Assembly: GCF_947495145.1 (NCBI RefSeq)
Contig: NZ_CANLXP010000030.1
Span: 1-39,247 of the forward strand
Reading direction: 5' to 3'
Length of the DNA stretch: 39,247 nucleotides
DNA from: an uncultured Arthrobacter sp.
Lineage (GTDB): Bacteria > Actinomycetota > Actinomycetes > Actinomycetales > Micrococcaceae
The position numbers were made by a program, and so were the translations under genes. Below the pieces are notes generated by a model that searched no databases, was not told where the DNA came from, and saw nothing but the letters and a program-made list of their open reading frames with translations. This document shows, in pieces, positions 25,375-33,638 of the stretch (positions are counted from its first letter, which is position 1; every line of letters begins with the position of its first letter).

Positions 25375-26321
25375 CGTGCGTCGGCCTTAGAACGGAAGAA
25401 TAGAAAAACACCAAGAATGACTGCGGTGGCAAGGACAACAGCGAGGCTGAAAGCCGACGCTTCTCCGAGCTCCAGATTGTCGAAGAACAAGGTCTTGATA
25501 TGTTGCGACACCAAGGTAGTAGCACCATCTGGACCACCTCGCGTAAGAAGATACATCTCGTCAAATGCCTTCACTCCCATGATGATTCTCACCACCACAA
25601 CGGCTGCAATCGCCGGTTTCAGGGCGGGGAGCACCACAAAACGAATGAGCTCAACCTCCTTGGCGCCGTCGACACGGGCTGCTTCCAACGTGCTCGCATC
25701 GATAGCCTTCAACGCCGTGTAGAGGAACAAGAAGACAACTGGAGTCCAGTGCCACACGTCAACGAGCACAATCGCCGCCATGGCGGACGGGCCATCTGCT
25801 ATCCAACCTTGCTCCGGAAGTGACAAGGTTCTAAGGACCTTATTCAATCCTCCAGCAGTAGGGCTCAGGATTAGAAGCCACATGAGGCTGACAACTACGG
25901 GCGCAACCACCGCCGGCCAGATAAGCACATTGCGCGCTATCGGCAACAGCTTCACCGCACGATCAACTAACAGCGCAAGTACGAGCCCAAGAATCAGGGA
26001 TAACAACACGGTCGCACCGATGAAAAAGAGCGTATTGCCTACCGCCTGCCAAGAATCTCCCTCAGAGAAGACCTGTCGAAGGTTGGCCAGACCGGTGAAC
26101 TCCCAAGTGAACTGGCCGCTTCTGATCTGAACGTCGGACACAGCCATTCGAGCGACTTGAAACAACGGGTACGCCGCGAATGCCAAACCAAAAAGGACAA
26201 AAGGAAGTAAGGCGAGAATGGCGAAGGGCGTGCTGCGCGAGCGCTTCCGCCTTTCCGGCCTCTGTTCTCTCGACCGTGCCGCCTCCCTCACCCTCGGGGA
26301 TTCTTCCACTGTGCTTCTCAT
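25371..26321 (-). CDS. Carbohydrate ABC transporter permease (MalF type)
   Basis: 316 residues, six helices after a basic N-terminal tail of about 30 residues. The EAA loop is LEAARVDGAKEVELIRFVVLPALKPA (about 213-237). The preceding GLANLRQVFSEGDSWQAVGNTLFF is typical of CUT1 permeases. It is the first gene of the ABC-sulfatase-LysR-FGE-DUF202 run. It pairs with the MalG-type protein to form the import channel. Regulation is probably from the intergenic region just upstream, which contains two palindromes. Confidence 0.94.
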   Translation of the reverse strand: MRSTVEESPRVREAARSREQRPERRKRSRSTPFAILALLPFVLFGLAFAAYPLFQVARMAVSDVQIRSGQFTWEFTGLANLRQVFSEGDSWQAVGNTLFFIGATVLLSLILGLVLALLVDRAVKLLPIARNVLIWPAVVAPVVVSLMWLLILSPTAGGLNKVLRTLSLPEQGWIADGPSAMAAIVLVDVWHWTPVVFLFLYTALKAIDASTLEAARVDGAKEVELIRFVVLPALKPAIAAVVVVRIIMGVKAFDEMYLLTRGGPDGATTLVSQHIKTLFFDNLELGEASAFSLAVVLATAVILGVFLFFRSKADAR

Positions 26322-26415
26322 ACAACCTCGCTGTTGTCAGGGGCTGAGCGCCCGGTCTCATTCCAAGGTAGAAGCCACGGTTTTATCTGTCCAACGCTTT
26401 AAATAACTGGCATCG

Positions 26416-26430
26416 ATCCGTTAAACGGAT
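26416..26430. promoter_or_regulatory. Palindrome ATCCGTT-A-AACGGAT
   Basis: Perfect 7-base arms about one central base, nested in a wider GATCC/GGATC symmetry, 95-109 bases before the ABC permease start. A good operator candidate for the LysR protein or another regulator. Confidence 0.55.
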
Positions 26431-26501
26431 GGATCGGAATTGAGGCAAGGAGCCGAGCTTGCTGCTCTAGCATCGATAGGTGGTTCATGGGGTATTGTCT
26501 T

Positions 26502-26515
26502 CGGTCAATTGACCG
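26502..26515. promoter_or_regulatory. Perfect palindrome CGGTCAATTGACCG
   Basis: A 14-base perfect dyad, 181-194 bases upstream of the ABC permease start. It differs in sequence from the nearer palindrome, so it may serve a different regulator or be chance. Confidence 0.45.
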
Positions 26516-26613
26516 CAATGTTCCCTTGAAGCGGCCCATGGTGCTAAAGCCAAGCGGAGGTATCCGCGGTGTCACCGGTGGGGGCTCGCCAAACTTCTAG
26601 TGGCAGATGGCGA

Positions 26614-26832
26614 CTAACCACACGATTCTGCGCCCGACTCCCGGTCGTGGGCGAAGCCGAGGGTAAGGGCGACGAGATTCACCCTGTCCGCTCGTCTGAC
26701 TGGTACAGCTTCAGTTTTTATGGCGGCTGGGCAGTTAACTATCGCGAGCAAGAAAGAGCCAGCGGCGATAATTCCTGTCAGCATGCCGTACAGAGAAAGG
26801 AGGACCGATAAGCAGGGCCAAGACCAGCTCAT
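26614..26832 (-). CDS. Small membrane protein coupled to the DUF3604 gene
   Basis: 72 residues. Its ATG overlaps the stop of the DUF3604 gene (ATGA at 26832-26829), a strong sign of coupling. The first 40 residues are hydrophobic (CLSVLLSLYGMLTGIIAAGSFLLAIV) and would form one or two membrane helices. The rest is polar and looks unstructured. I do not recognise a family. It could be the remnant of a longer membrane protein. Confidence is limited because the tail lacks conserved marks. Confidence 0.42.
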   Translation of the reverse strand: MSWSWPCLSVLLSLYGMLTGIIAAGSFLLAIVNCPAAIKTEAVPVRRADRVNLVALTLGFAHDRESGAESCG

Positions 26833-28382
26833 CGCGCCTTAGCGCGGCTGTGCGGCACCCAGATCGGGGAGCTCCACGCGTACTGGTCGTTATGCTGCTT
26901 GACCCGCGTGTAATACCAGTCTTCTTGACTGCCCGTTCCCTGATCGGTGAACGACCATTCAAGATCAGTGGTTTGGTGGGGCTCTGCTCTTTCAAAAACA
27001 TACGCGCCACTGATGAAACCACCCAAGAATCCCACTTTGGGGCCATTCAACAGTTCGCCGAGCGAGTGAACTACCTCGCGGCCGTTGATGCGGGCGATGA
27101 CTTTGGTGGAAGCATCACCACTCAAGTGCAAGGCGAACCGCTGCGTGGCGTCCGTGACGACCGTCGGGTTCCCCCATGTACGGGTAGTGACTGTAACCCG
27201 CTGGGCGTCCTGCTGCTTCCAACTCGAGAATACGAACTCATCCGGCTCACGCTCGCTCGGCGCCACAACATCGAAACCATGCAAGCGGGGCTCAACCGCG
27301 TTGATACGTCCGTCGATGACCTCAAGATCAATGTCCCAATCAGTCTGAAGCCCTACCTCTCCCCAGCCCACACCGAAGGACACCACCCCCTTGAAGGCGG
27401 CGCCTACTGCAGCCGCTGCGGGGCGTTCCCGTGCAATGATTTCTCCATTACGGACGACTTCGACGTAATCGAGTGCCGCCCCGCCTTTGACTGAGACGTC
27501 GAGAGTGCGACTACCCTCAGCGCGAACAACTGAACCCATGGGTTGCCCGTTCAATGCTGTGGCCAACATGATACGGTCCCCGGTGACGCAGTAGGTGCGG
27601 CGGGATGTAATCGCGTCCCAGATTCCCTCTCGAGTCAGTTCGTCCGCCCAGACCATGGCACGTCCGTAGCCATAGCTACCGGGATGTGCGCTGTGGTGGT
27701 CGGTGGACCCAATGAAACCGAAGCGATGTCCTGCCTGGAGACCGAAGGTGGACGTACTGCCTACATCCCGCGGCCCCATAGTATGCAGGTAAGGCCTTGG
27801 TGACCGATCGTCCTCGCCGCTACCATGCATCGAGACGAGTTCGATTACCGGTGAAAGCTCCTCGGTGTACGTGTCCCAGTTGATACCGCGTGAGCCCTTG
27901 AGATAGCCGATGTGGTGAGGAAGCATCATGGCCGGGAGACCTGCCCGTCTAATTACCTGAAGTGATTCGCGGAGGTCCTCGAGCGAATTGGACTGCGCCG
28001 GCGCCAGCGGTCCACGTGCAGATCGGTAGTAGACGCAGTGGTCTCCGTAAGTCATGCTGTGCCACTCGAACGAGAGGAAGGAAACAAACTTCCCTTCCTC
28101 ATGGACTGATTCGGTCACATCCTGTACATGATTCCATGCCTCCCTCAGCCGCTTGAATCCCTGACGATGATAATCAGCAACAGCCCGAGGATCCTCGGGC
28201 ATATCGTGCCAATTGGCATGACCTGTCACAGTCGCGAAATCGAGTTGGAGCTGCGCGTTGCGATAGGCGTCCTCGATGCTCCCATGCCCGTAACTGATGG
28301 CACAGTGATTATGCAGATCCCCTGCGAAGGCGGCCATCCCCTCATATGCTTCAAGCGTTGTCGTCGGTCTTAGAAGAGCCAT
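26829..28382 (-). CDS. DUF3604 / PHP-like metal-dependent hydrolase
   Basis: 517 residues. The N-terminal half has a PHP/CehA-McbA-like metal site: AGDLHNHCAISYGHGSIEDAY (HxH near residues 23-25), FATVTGHANWHD, MLPHHIGY and IGSTDHHSAHPGSYGYG. This is typical of DUF3604 proteins, and the C-terminal half (about 290-510) is beta-rich. Members are predicted hydrolases of phosphate, carbamate or related esters, with little biochemistry known. It opens island 2 on the minus strand, immediately right of which is the flanking repeat. It may act on the desulfated product, but this is inference. Confidence 0.82.
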   Translation of the reverse strand: MALLRPTTTLEAYEGMAAFAGDLHNHCAISYGHGSIEDAYRNAQLQLDFATVTGHANWHDMPEDPRAVADYHRQGFKRLREAWNHVQDVTESVHEEGKFVSFLSFEWHSMTYGDHCVYYRSARGPLAPAQSNSLEDLRESLQVIRRAGLPAMMLPHHIGYLKGSRGINWDTYTEELSPVIELVSMHGSGEDDRSPRPYLHTMGPRDVGSTSTFGLQAGHRFGFIGSTDHHSAHPGSYGYGRAMVWADELTREGIWDAITSRRTYCVTGDRIMLATALNGQPMGSVVRAEGSRTLDVSVKGGAALDYVEVVRNGEIIARERPAAAAVGAAFKGVVSFGVGWGEVGLQTDWDIDLEVIDGRINAVEPRLHGFDVVAPSEREPDEFVFSSWKQQDAQRVTVTTRTWGNPTVVTDATQRFALHLSGDASTKVIARINGREVVHSLGELLNGPKVGFLGGFISGAYVFERAEPHQTTDLEWSFTDQGTGSQEDWYYTRVKQHNDQYAWSSPIWVPHSRAKAR

Positions 28383-28600
28383 ATCTTCCTTCTACTCGTT
28401 GATTCATCCCCAGCCCGAATCAAGCTAAGCCGATAACGGCCCATACGTCAGCCCCAACTGGAGTACGTAAACGTGGGTACTGAAACGGGGCAAACGAGCA
28501 CGGATAACGAGACACATTCTGTCGGCGTGTCCCGTCTCAGTCGGCGGGGTAACGGAAACCATCGTTACCGTCCACATCTTGGAGTCTCGATCCTGGTCCC
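28383..28600. other. Intergenic region holding the right flanking repeat
   Basis: No gene is seen. It contains the right copy of the island 2 flanking repeat and an inverted repeat GTAACG / CGTTAC around 28550-28567. The DUF3604 promoter must lie in or next to the repeat. Confidence 0.6.
28429..28591. repeat. Right imperfect direct repeat flanking sulfatase island 2
   Basis: Same ordered blocks as 18854-19002: GCCGATAACG, CCATACGTCAGCCC, GGGTACTGAAACG, AACCATCGTT, GAGTCTCGAT. The dyad GTAACG-N8-CGTTAC inside it and the dyad-like GAGAC / GTCTC around 28509-28538 resemble the paired half sites of recombinase targets. Confidence 0.7.
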
Positions 28601-29812
28601 CTATTCGGGTTGGTCTGCATGTCGTAGGCGGAGTAGGAACGGTGTGCAGATCGCCAGTATGACGCTGGCGATCACGGCGCTTATGGCAAGAGCCGGGCCA
28701 GGGCCGGTGCTGTCGGTGGTCGCTCCGAAGATGACTGCACCGAGGGCAGCTCCGAAATTTACCGCGGTGTTGATCCAGCTGCTTGCTTCGGTGCGCGACC
28801 GAGGGTCGGTGCGTTCGTCTGCGGCGAGGTATCCGACGATGAGTTGGGGTGCGAGGCACAGCCCGCTCAGTGTGAACCCGATGAGTGCCGCGAGGGGTCC
28901 GCCTATAAGGCCCATGATGGCGGTGATGATCAGTGGTGCAAGGGCCAGGACGAGTAACTGTCGTTCCAGAACCGCTTGCAGTCGCATTCGGCCATAGAGC
29001 AGTCCGCCGAGAGCGCTGGCTCCGGCGAAAAGCGCGAGCAGTACACCTGATAGAAGCGTGTTGGACTCCGATTCAGCCACGGCAGGAGCCGCGATTTCGA
29101 TGCTTCCGAGGATCACGCCTGGAGCGATCATTGTGATCACCACGGGTGTGAAGCCTCGGGAGCGCAGCGGGGAACGAGTCGGCAGTGCGTTCGCGTAATC
29201 GGTGTGATGGGTGCCGAGTTGGCGGCGTGAAAGTGGGCTGGTGACAAACAGTGTTGTGCCGATGGCGACGCAGGCGGCGGAGAGCAGTAGGGATGCGAAC
29301 GGATCGATGATTACCGCGAGAAGCGCTGCGGCCAGGGGTCCGACTGCGAACGTCACTTCTTCAGCTACCGCGTCTAGGCTGAATCCGCGAGTGCGCATCC
29401 CGCCGGCTGGTAACGCAGCGGACCATAACACCCGCATGGTCGCTCCAAAAGGCGGTGAGGATGCCCCAGCAATCACACTCAGGCCCAGCAAGATAGGTAA
29501 TCCCGCGTTACCTGCGAGTCCCAGGGCGATGAGAGAGAGTGTGTGGGTGAGGCCCAACACGGCCAACGTCATCGTCTGCCCGCGCCGGTCTATCAGTCTC
29601 GCCCGCCATGGCGTAGCCACGACATTTGCGATTCCGAGTGTGGCCGTGACGGCTCCGGCAACGGCGAAGGAACCGGTGGACTGTTCGAGTAACAGCACGA
29701 GTGCAAGCCCCGAGGTCGCCAGCGATAGGCGTCCGAGGATACTCGGTAGGAATGAACGAGCAGTGTGTTCGGTGTTGAGCACGGCTCGGTAGGACGGTTG
29801 TTCTGTGGTCAT
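28601..29812 (-). CDS. MFS transporter
   Basis: 403 residues from the ATG at 29812, which has GGAG five bases upstream; the longer reading from 29845 adds an unlikely leader. About 12 hydrophobic helices are seen. The short loop PWRARLIDRRGQTMTLAVLG between helices 2 and 3 is the MFS loop motif. The substrate is unknown; its build resembles drug or metabolite efflux proteins of actinobacteria. It lies outside the flanking repeat, so it probably belongs to the recipient backbone, not to island 2. Confidence 0.87.
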   Translation of the reverse strand: MTTEQPSYRAVLNTEHTARSFLPSILGRLSLATSGLALVLLLEQSTGSFAVAGAVTATLGIANVVATPWRARLIDRRGQTMTLAVLGLTHTLSLIALGLAGNAGLPILLGLSVIAGASSPPFGATMRVLWSAALPAGGMRTRGFSLDAVAEEVTFAVGPLAAALLAVIIDPFASLLLSAACVAIGTTLFVTSPLSRRQLGTHHTDYANALPTRSPLRSRGFTPVVITMIAPGVILGSIEIAAPAVAESESNTLLSGVLLALFAGASALGGLLYGRMRLQAVLERQLLVLALAPLIITAIMGLIGGPLAALIGFTLSGLCLAPQLIVGYLAADERTDPRSRTEASSWINTAVNFGAALGAVIFGATTDSTGPGPALAISAVIASVILAICTPFLLRLRHADQPE

Positions 29813-30087
29813 CACGGTCTCCGGTGCGATGAACCCTCGACGCAAGTGAGGTTAGCGGAGAGTTCTAATCTTCAGGGGTCTGCACGCCGGAAAAATGGCG
29901 CACTCAAACCCGCCCGGGGCCGGTGCTGGGAACTGCGAGGGGCGGGTCGCAGGACCGTTAATTGAACATGACGATGAAACAGAACATCAGGGGTAGCCTA
30001 ACGGACTCAGCGACAACGCCTATGCGGCCGTTTTGACGGATACCCCTTCGATTCGTTCCAGGAGGCGCGTCCCGGGAGAATAAGTTC

Positions 30088-31137
30088 ATGGTCCGTACCG
30101 ATGTCGTTCTACCCGAGGGTTATGCCTCCACACTTGATGCGTTGAAGCGCCGGGTCCGTGATGCTCAGATTCGGGTGCAGCGGACTGTTAATACTCAACT
30201 GATCGAGTTGTACTGGAATATCGGGAATGAAATCCTCTCACAGCAGGTACGTCAAGGGTGGGGAACCGGCGTCGTCAGGCAGTTGGCTGCGGATCTCCGT
30301 GCAGAGTTTCCGCAGATGAAGGGCCTTTCCCCAAGCAATCTGCAATACATGCGCGCCTTCGCGGCTGCCTGGCAAGACGAGGAGCCAATTTCCCAGCAGA
30401 CTGCTGGGAAATTGCCATGGGGCCACATCATGGTCCTGATCGACAAGCTCGACGATGCTCCCACCCGCGACTGGTACGCCTTGGCCGCTGTGGAGTACGG
30501 GTGGTCGCGCAACGTGCTGATGAACATGATTATGAACAAGTCGATGCAACGCACCGGGGCGGCGCCGTCGAATTTCACCCGCCAGCTCTCCACACCTGAT
30601 TCCGAGCTGGCTCAACAGGTAGCCAAAGACCCGTACGCTTTCGAGTTCCTGGGGCTCTCCGGCGAGGTGGCGGAACGGGATCTGGAGCAGGCGCTAACCG
30701 ACCGGATCGTAGATACCCTGCGCGAACTCGGTCCCGGATTCGCGTTCGTGGGCAGACAGGTGCATTTCGATGTCGGCGGAGATGATTTCTACATTGATTT
30801 GCTGTTCTTCCACGTCGACCAGCTGCGCTACTTCGTCATCGAACTCAAAACCGGAAAATTTCAGCCGGAATACGCCGGGAAACTCAACTTCTACGTCGCC
30901 CTGGTTGATGACAAACTCAAACGTCCCGCGCATAACGACACGGTGGGCATCCTCATCTGCGGCAGCAAGAACGAACACACTGTCCGGTACGCCCTAGGGC
31001 GCTCGGACTCCCCCATGGCCATCTCCACCTACACCTACGAATCTCTGCCACCGGCGGAGCGAAACGCCCTTCCCCGCGCCGAGGAACTCTCTGCAGCCTT
31101 CGACCAAATCGACCCACCACCCGATACGGGCAACTGA
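30088..31137 (+). CDS. YhcG-type PDDEXK nuclease (DUF1016)
   Basis: 349 residues. The N-terminal DUF1016 part includes NTQLIELYWNIGNEILSQQ, GWGTGVVRQLAADLRAEFPQMKGLSPSNLQYM and LPWGHIMVLIDKL. The C-terminal nuclease has DFYIDLLFFHVDQLRYFVIELKTGKF, with Asp and the E-L-K triad of PD-(D/E)XK enzymes. QPEYAGKLNFYV follows. Family members are found on plasmids and in defence regions. The gene stands alone, with a purine-rich GGGAG before the ATG. It would cut or process DNA; its target and partner are unknown. Confidence 0.93.
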   Translation: MVRTDVVLPEGYASTLDALKRRVRDAQIRVQRTVNTQLIELYWNIGNEILSQQVRQGWGTGVVRQLAADLRAEFPQMKGLSPSNLQYMRAFAAAWQDEEPISQQTAGKLPWGHIMVLIDKLDDAPTRDWYALAAVEYGWSRNVLMNMIMNKSMQRTGAAPSNFTRQLSTPDSELAQQVAKDPYAFEFLGLSGEVAERDLEQALTDRIVDTLRELGPGFAFVGRQVHFDVGGDDFYIDLLFFHVDQLRYFVIELKTGKFQPEYAGKLNFYVALVDDKLKRPAHNDTVGILICGSKNEHTVRYALGRSDSPMAISTYTYESLPPAERNALPRAEELSAAFDQIDPPPDTGN

Positions 31138-31201
31138 AGAACCACCCGCACCCCCACATCGTCCCGCCGGTTTTTGCAGTCACGGAGAGGGGCCCATCAC
31201 C

Positions 31202-31285
31202 GTGCAGATATTCGGGCAGGTCTTTCGCGCGTTACAGCGACAGCACGGATATAAGACATCGGCGGGCTGGAAAGCGGTGCGTTGA
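31202..31285 (+). CDS. Tiny ORF ending at the duplication joint
   Basis: A GTG-started frame of 27 codons (QIFGQVFRALQRQHGYKTS and on) preceded by GGAGAGGGG. Its stop codon TGA is the first three bases of the 513-bp repeat unit. It may be a gene fragment cut off by the rearrangement. Coding status is uncertain and I recognise no family. Confidence 0.25.
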   Translation: MQIFGQVFRALQRQHGYKTSAGWKAVR

Positions 31286-32308
31286 GGGTTCGGCTTATGG
31301 CCCTGATCTGTCTGGAATGATCCACCGAAATAGGATCGGAAGATGCTGATACGCGAGGCAGGTTTGGCTGACATCATTGGCGTTGACGAAATCTGCGATG
31401 CCAGTGGTAGAAGCCGCTGGTCTCCGAACCTTCTCCGGGTGAAGCAGGACCGGCAGGTTCTGGTTGCAGAAGTAGAAGGCAAAGTCATTGGAGTGGCCAA
31501 GACCCATTTTCATGAGGATTCAGGAGGCGATGGACCTGCCGGTCATTACCTCGGCGGCATTGTTGTGGCTCGGGAGTACCGCCGCCAGGGTGTAGCGACC
31601 GCGCTCACGAAGAAGAGGTTGGATTGGATCTGGTCTGTTGCCGGGACTGCTTACTATTTCGCGAACGAACACAACATCGCGTCGATCAGGATGCACGAGG
31701 GTTTTGGCTTTCGCGAGCTCGGTCGCTTTGCCAATATCCATGGAGTGACCGCTGATGACGGGCAGTCGTATCTGATCCTCTTCGAAGCGCATCGCTGAGG
31801 GTTCGGCTTATGGCCCTGATCTGTCTGGAATGATCCACCGAAATAGGATCGGAAGATGCTGATACGCGAGGCAGGTTTGGCTGACATCATTGGCGTTGAC
31901 GAAATCTGCGATGCCAGTGGTAGAAGCCGCTGGTCTCCGAACCTTCTCCGGGTGAAGCAGGACCGGCAGGTTCTGGTTGCAGAAGTAGAAGGCAAAGTCA
32001 TTGGAGTGGCCAAGACCCATTTTCATGAGGATTCAGGAGGCGATGGACCTGCCGGTCATTACCTCGGCGGCATTGTTGTGGCTCGGGAGTACCGCCGCCA
32101 GGGTGTAGCGACCGCGCTCACGAAGAAGAGGTTGGATTGGATCTGGTCTGTTGCCGGGACTGCTTACTATTTCGCGAACGAACACAACATCGCGTCGATC
32201 AGGATGCACGAGGGTTTTGGCTTTCGCGAGCTCGGTCGCTTTGCCAATATCCATGGAGTGACCGCTGATGACGGGCAGTCGTATCTGATCCTCTTCGAAG
32301 CGCATCGC
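31283..32308. repeat. Exact 513-bp tandem duplication
   Basis: Unit 1 (31283-31795) and unit 2 (31796-32308) appear identical base for base. A 9-base piece TGAGGGTTC (32309-32317) repeats the unit start. Each unit holds the whole promoter-proximal region and one acetyltransferase gene. Lack of any difference indicates a very recent event, or an assembly artefact. Confidence 0.93.
31343..31798 (+). CDS. GNAT family acetyltransferase, copy 1
   Basis: 151 residues, single GNAT domain. Family marks are REAGLADIIGVDEIC at the start, VAEVEGKVIGVAKTHFH, and the acetyl-CoA loop GGIVVAREYRRQGVATALTKKRLDW (about 72-95). YYFANEHNIASIRMHEGFGFRELGRF closes the domain. The substrate is unknown; small-molecule or protein N-acetylation is possible. 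The ATG at 31343 is preceded by GGAAG. The stop codon falls in the joint between repeat units. Confidence 0.92.
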   Translation: MLIREAGLADIIGVDEICDASGRSRWSPNLLRVKQDRQVLVAEVEGKVIGVAKTHFHEDSGGDGPAGHYLGGIVVAREYRRQGVATALTKKRLDWIWSVAGTAYYFANEHNIASIRMHEGFGFRELGRFANIHGVTADDGQSYLILFEAHR

Positions 32309-32311
32309 TGA
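31856..32311 (+). CDS. GNAT family acetyltransferase, copy 2 (identical)
   Basis: Identical in protein and apparently DNA sequence to the gene at 31343-31798, exactly 513 bases downstream. Doubling of a whole gene with its leader would raise dosage. All statements about domain and motifs are the same. The downstream sequence after the stop is unrelated to that after copy 1, as expected for the right end of a tandem duplication. Confidence 0.92.
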   Translation: MLIREAGLADIIGVDEICDASGRSRWSPNLLRVKQDRQVLVAEVEGKVIGVAKTHFHEDSGGDGPAGHYLGGIVVAREYRRQGVATALTKKRLDWIWSVAGTAYYFANEHNIASIRMHEGFGFRELGRFANIHGVTADDGQSYLILFEAHR

Positions 32312-32443
32312 GGGTTCCTCAACTGGGATGGCCCGGCGGCCAACCGCTCGCTGATGCCAAAGATCGGGCGTTCCCCGCCTCGGCCACTCCGCCCGCCGGA
32401 CATGCCCGAGGCGGTTGTCGCGGCGCTGGCTCACTCGCGTCCC

Positions 32444-33355
32444 TCAGGCACCCCGCTGAAGGTCGGCCACCTGCTCGTGCGCGGTAAATCCGGCCGCGAC
32501 GTAGGTGGAGACGGCCGCGGCGTTGGAGCTCTCGGCGCACACGATGGCGCTAGACGATCCCATCTCCTGCAACGCAGACGCGGCGGCCACCGAGATGGCC
32601 ACCCCGTAGCCGTTTCCCCGATGGTCTCGATGCACTCCCATGGGTTCCAAGAGCCCGGGTCGACCTGGCCCCGCCGACCACACCGTTGTGACGGCGACGG
32701 CGTTGTCGTGTCCGTCGAACGCGGCCAAGCTGCGTGCCCGGTGGTAAAACGGACCTCTAGCCATAGTCAGCCACAGTTCGCGGTAGTCACGTCGTTCCTC
32801 CTCGCTGAACTGCGTGCCCTTAAATGCTGACCAATGGACGGCGACCCAAGGATCGACTAGGTCCGGCCCGATAGTCTCGATGCGCAGCCCGGTTTCCTCC
32901 ACCCGCTCCTCGTCGACCAGGCCTGAGGCTGAGAGATCGCGACGCAGCGGCGTCCAAGGCTCCTCGGGCTGCCATCCCTCCTCCGACAGCAACTGCGAAA
33001 AGCGATCGGCGCCTCGCGCTTCGACGATGGCGTTTCCAGCGTCCAAGACTCCACGCTGCGGGTCGTTGACGTCGGCGACGAGTTGCCGGGATAGCTCGTC
33101 GTCGTCGCGTAGATCGGGGTCAACAGCCATGCGCAGCAACCCGTCAGAGCCATCCAGTAGTCCCAGTGCAAGAATCTTCCCCTCCCGTGACCAGGCGCGC
33201 AGCGAAGCGGCAGTCTTGGCAGCACCTCTCAAGGAGTACCAACCCAGATCACCGGGGTGCAGATGCAGTGGCCCCTCGTCGCACTGCCAACCACTGAGGA
33301 CCTCGGTCACGTAGTCGAGCTCCTGAATACCTGGCGTGCTCATCACAATGCTCAT
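32444..33355 (-). CDS. Two-domain GNAT acetyltransferase
   Basis: About 303 residues from the ATG at 33355; an open reading frame extends upstream to 33610 but that part is basic, low in family features and lacks a site. The C-terminal half is a clear GNAT domain: LAAFDGHDNAVAVTTVWSAG, GVHRDHRGNGYGVAISVAAA (acetyl-CoA loop), then ESSNAAAVSTYVAAGFTAHE. The N-terminal half may be a second, degenerate GNAT domain, giving a layout like that of mycothiol synthase MshD, but I see no specific MshD marks. Substrate unknown. Confidence 0.82.
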   Translation of the reverse strand: MSIVMSTPGIQELDYVTEVLSGWQCDEGPLHLHPGDLGWYSLRGAAKTAASLRAWSREGKILALGLLDGSDGLLRMAVDPDLRDDDELSRQLVADVNDPQRGVLDAGNAIVEARGADRFSQLLSEEGWQPEEPWTPLRRDLSASGLVDEERVEETGLRIETIGPDLVDPWVAVHWSAFKGTQFSEEERRDYRELWLTMARGPFYHRARSLAAFDGHDNAVAVTTVWSAGPGRPGLLEPMGVHRDHRGNGYGVAISVAAASALQEMGSSSAIVCAESSNAAAVSTYVAAGFTAHEQVADLQRGA

Positions 33356-33638
33356 GGGTCGATTCAACACCAGCTGCGGTCGCCTTCCCACGGAAGAGCC
33401 TCCGGGCGTCCGCACCTGCCCTACCGCGTGTCGGTGAAGGATCCGTAAGGAGTCCGCCTCCTGCCCACGTGTGCACGGCACAAGCTCCCCCACGCTTCGC
33501 TGCTTGTCCCGCACCCACGTGGACAGCAGGAACCAGTCTGACCGTCTGCACACACCCACCACGTCACCGGCGTTGGGAGTCTCTCCTCGAGTAAGCGGTG
33601 GGCGGTGCACAGCCTAGTTCCGGGGCGATAATGGGTCG

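Larger units (their letters stand above)
26322..26613. other. Promoter region of the island 2 ABC operon
   Basis: No gene is seen. The region carries two palindromes (separate entries), consistent with control of the leftward operon. It also receives the end of the leftward small ORF. Confidence 0.5.

Noticed and set aside
33356..33610. Upstream extension of the two-domain acetyltransferase
   Set aside because: Basic, low-complexity sequence without family features; the ATG at 33355 is a better start.
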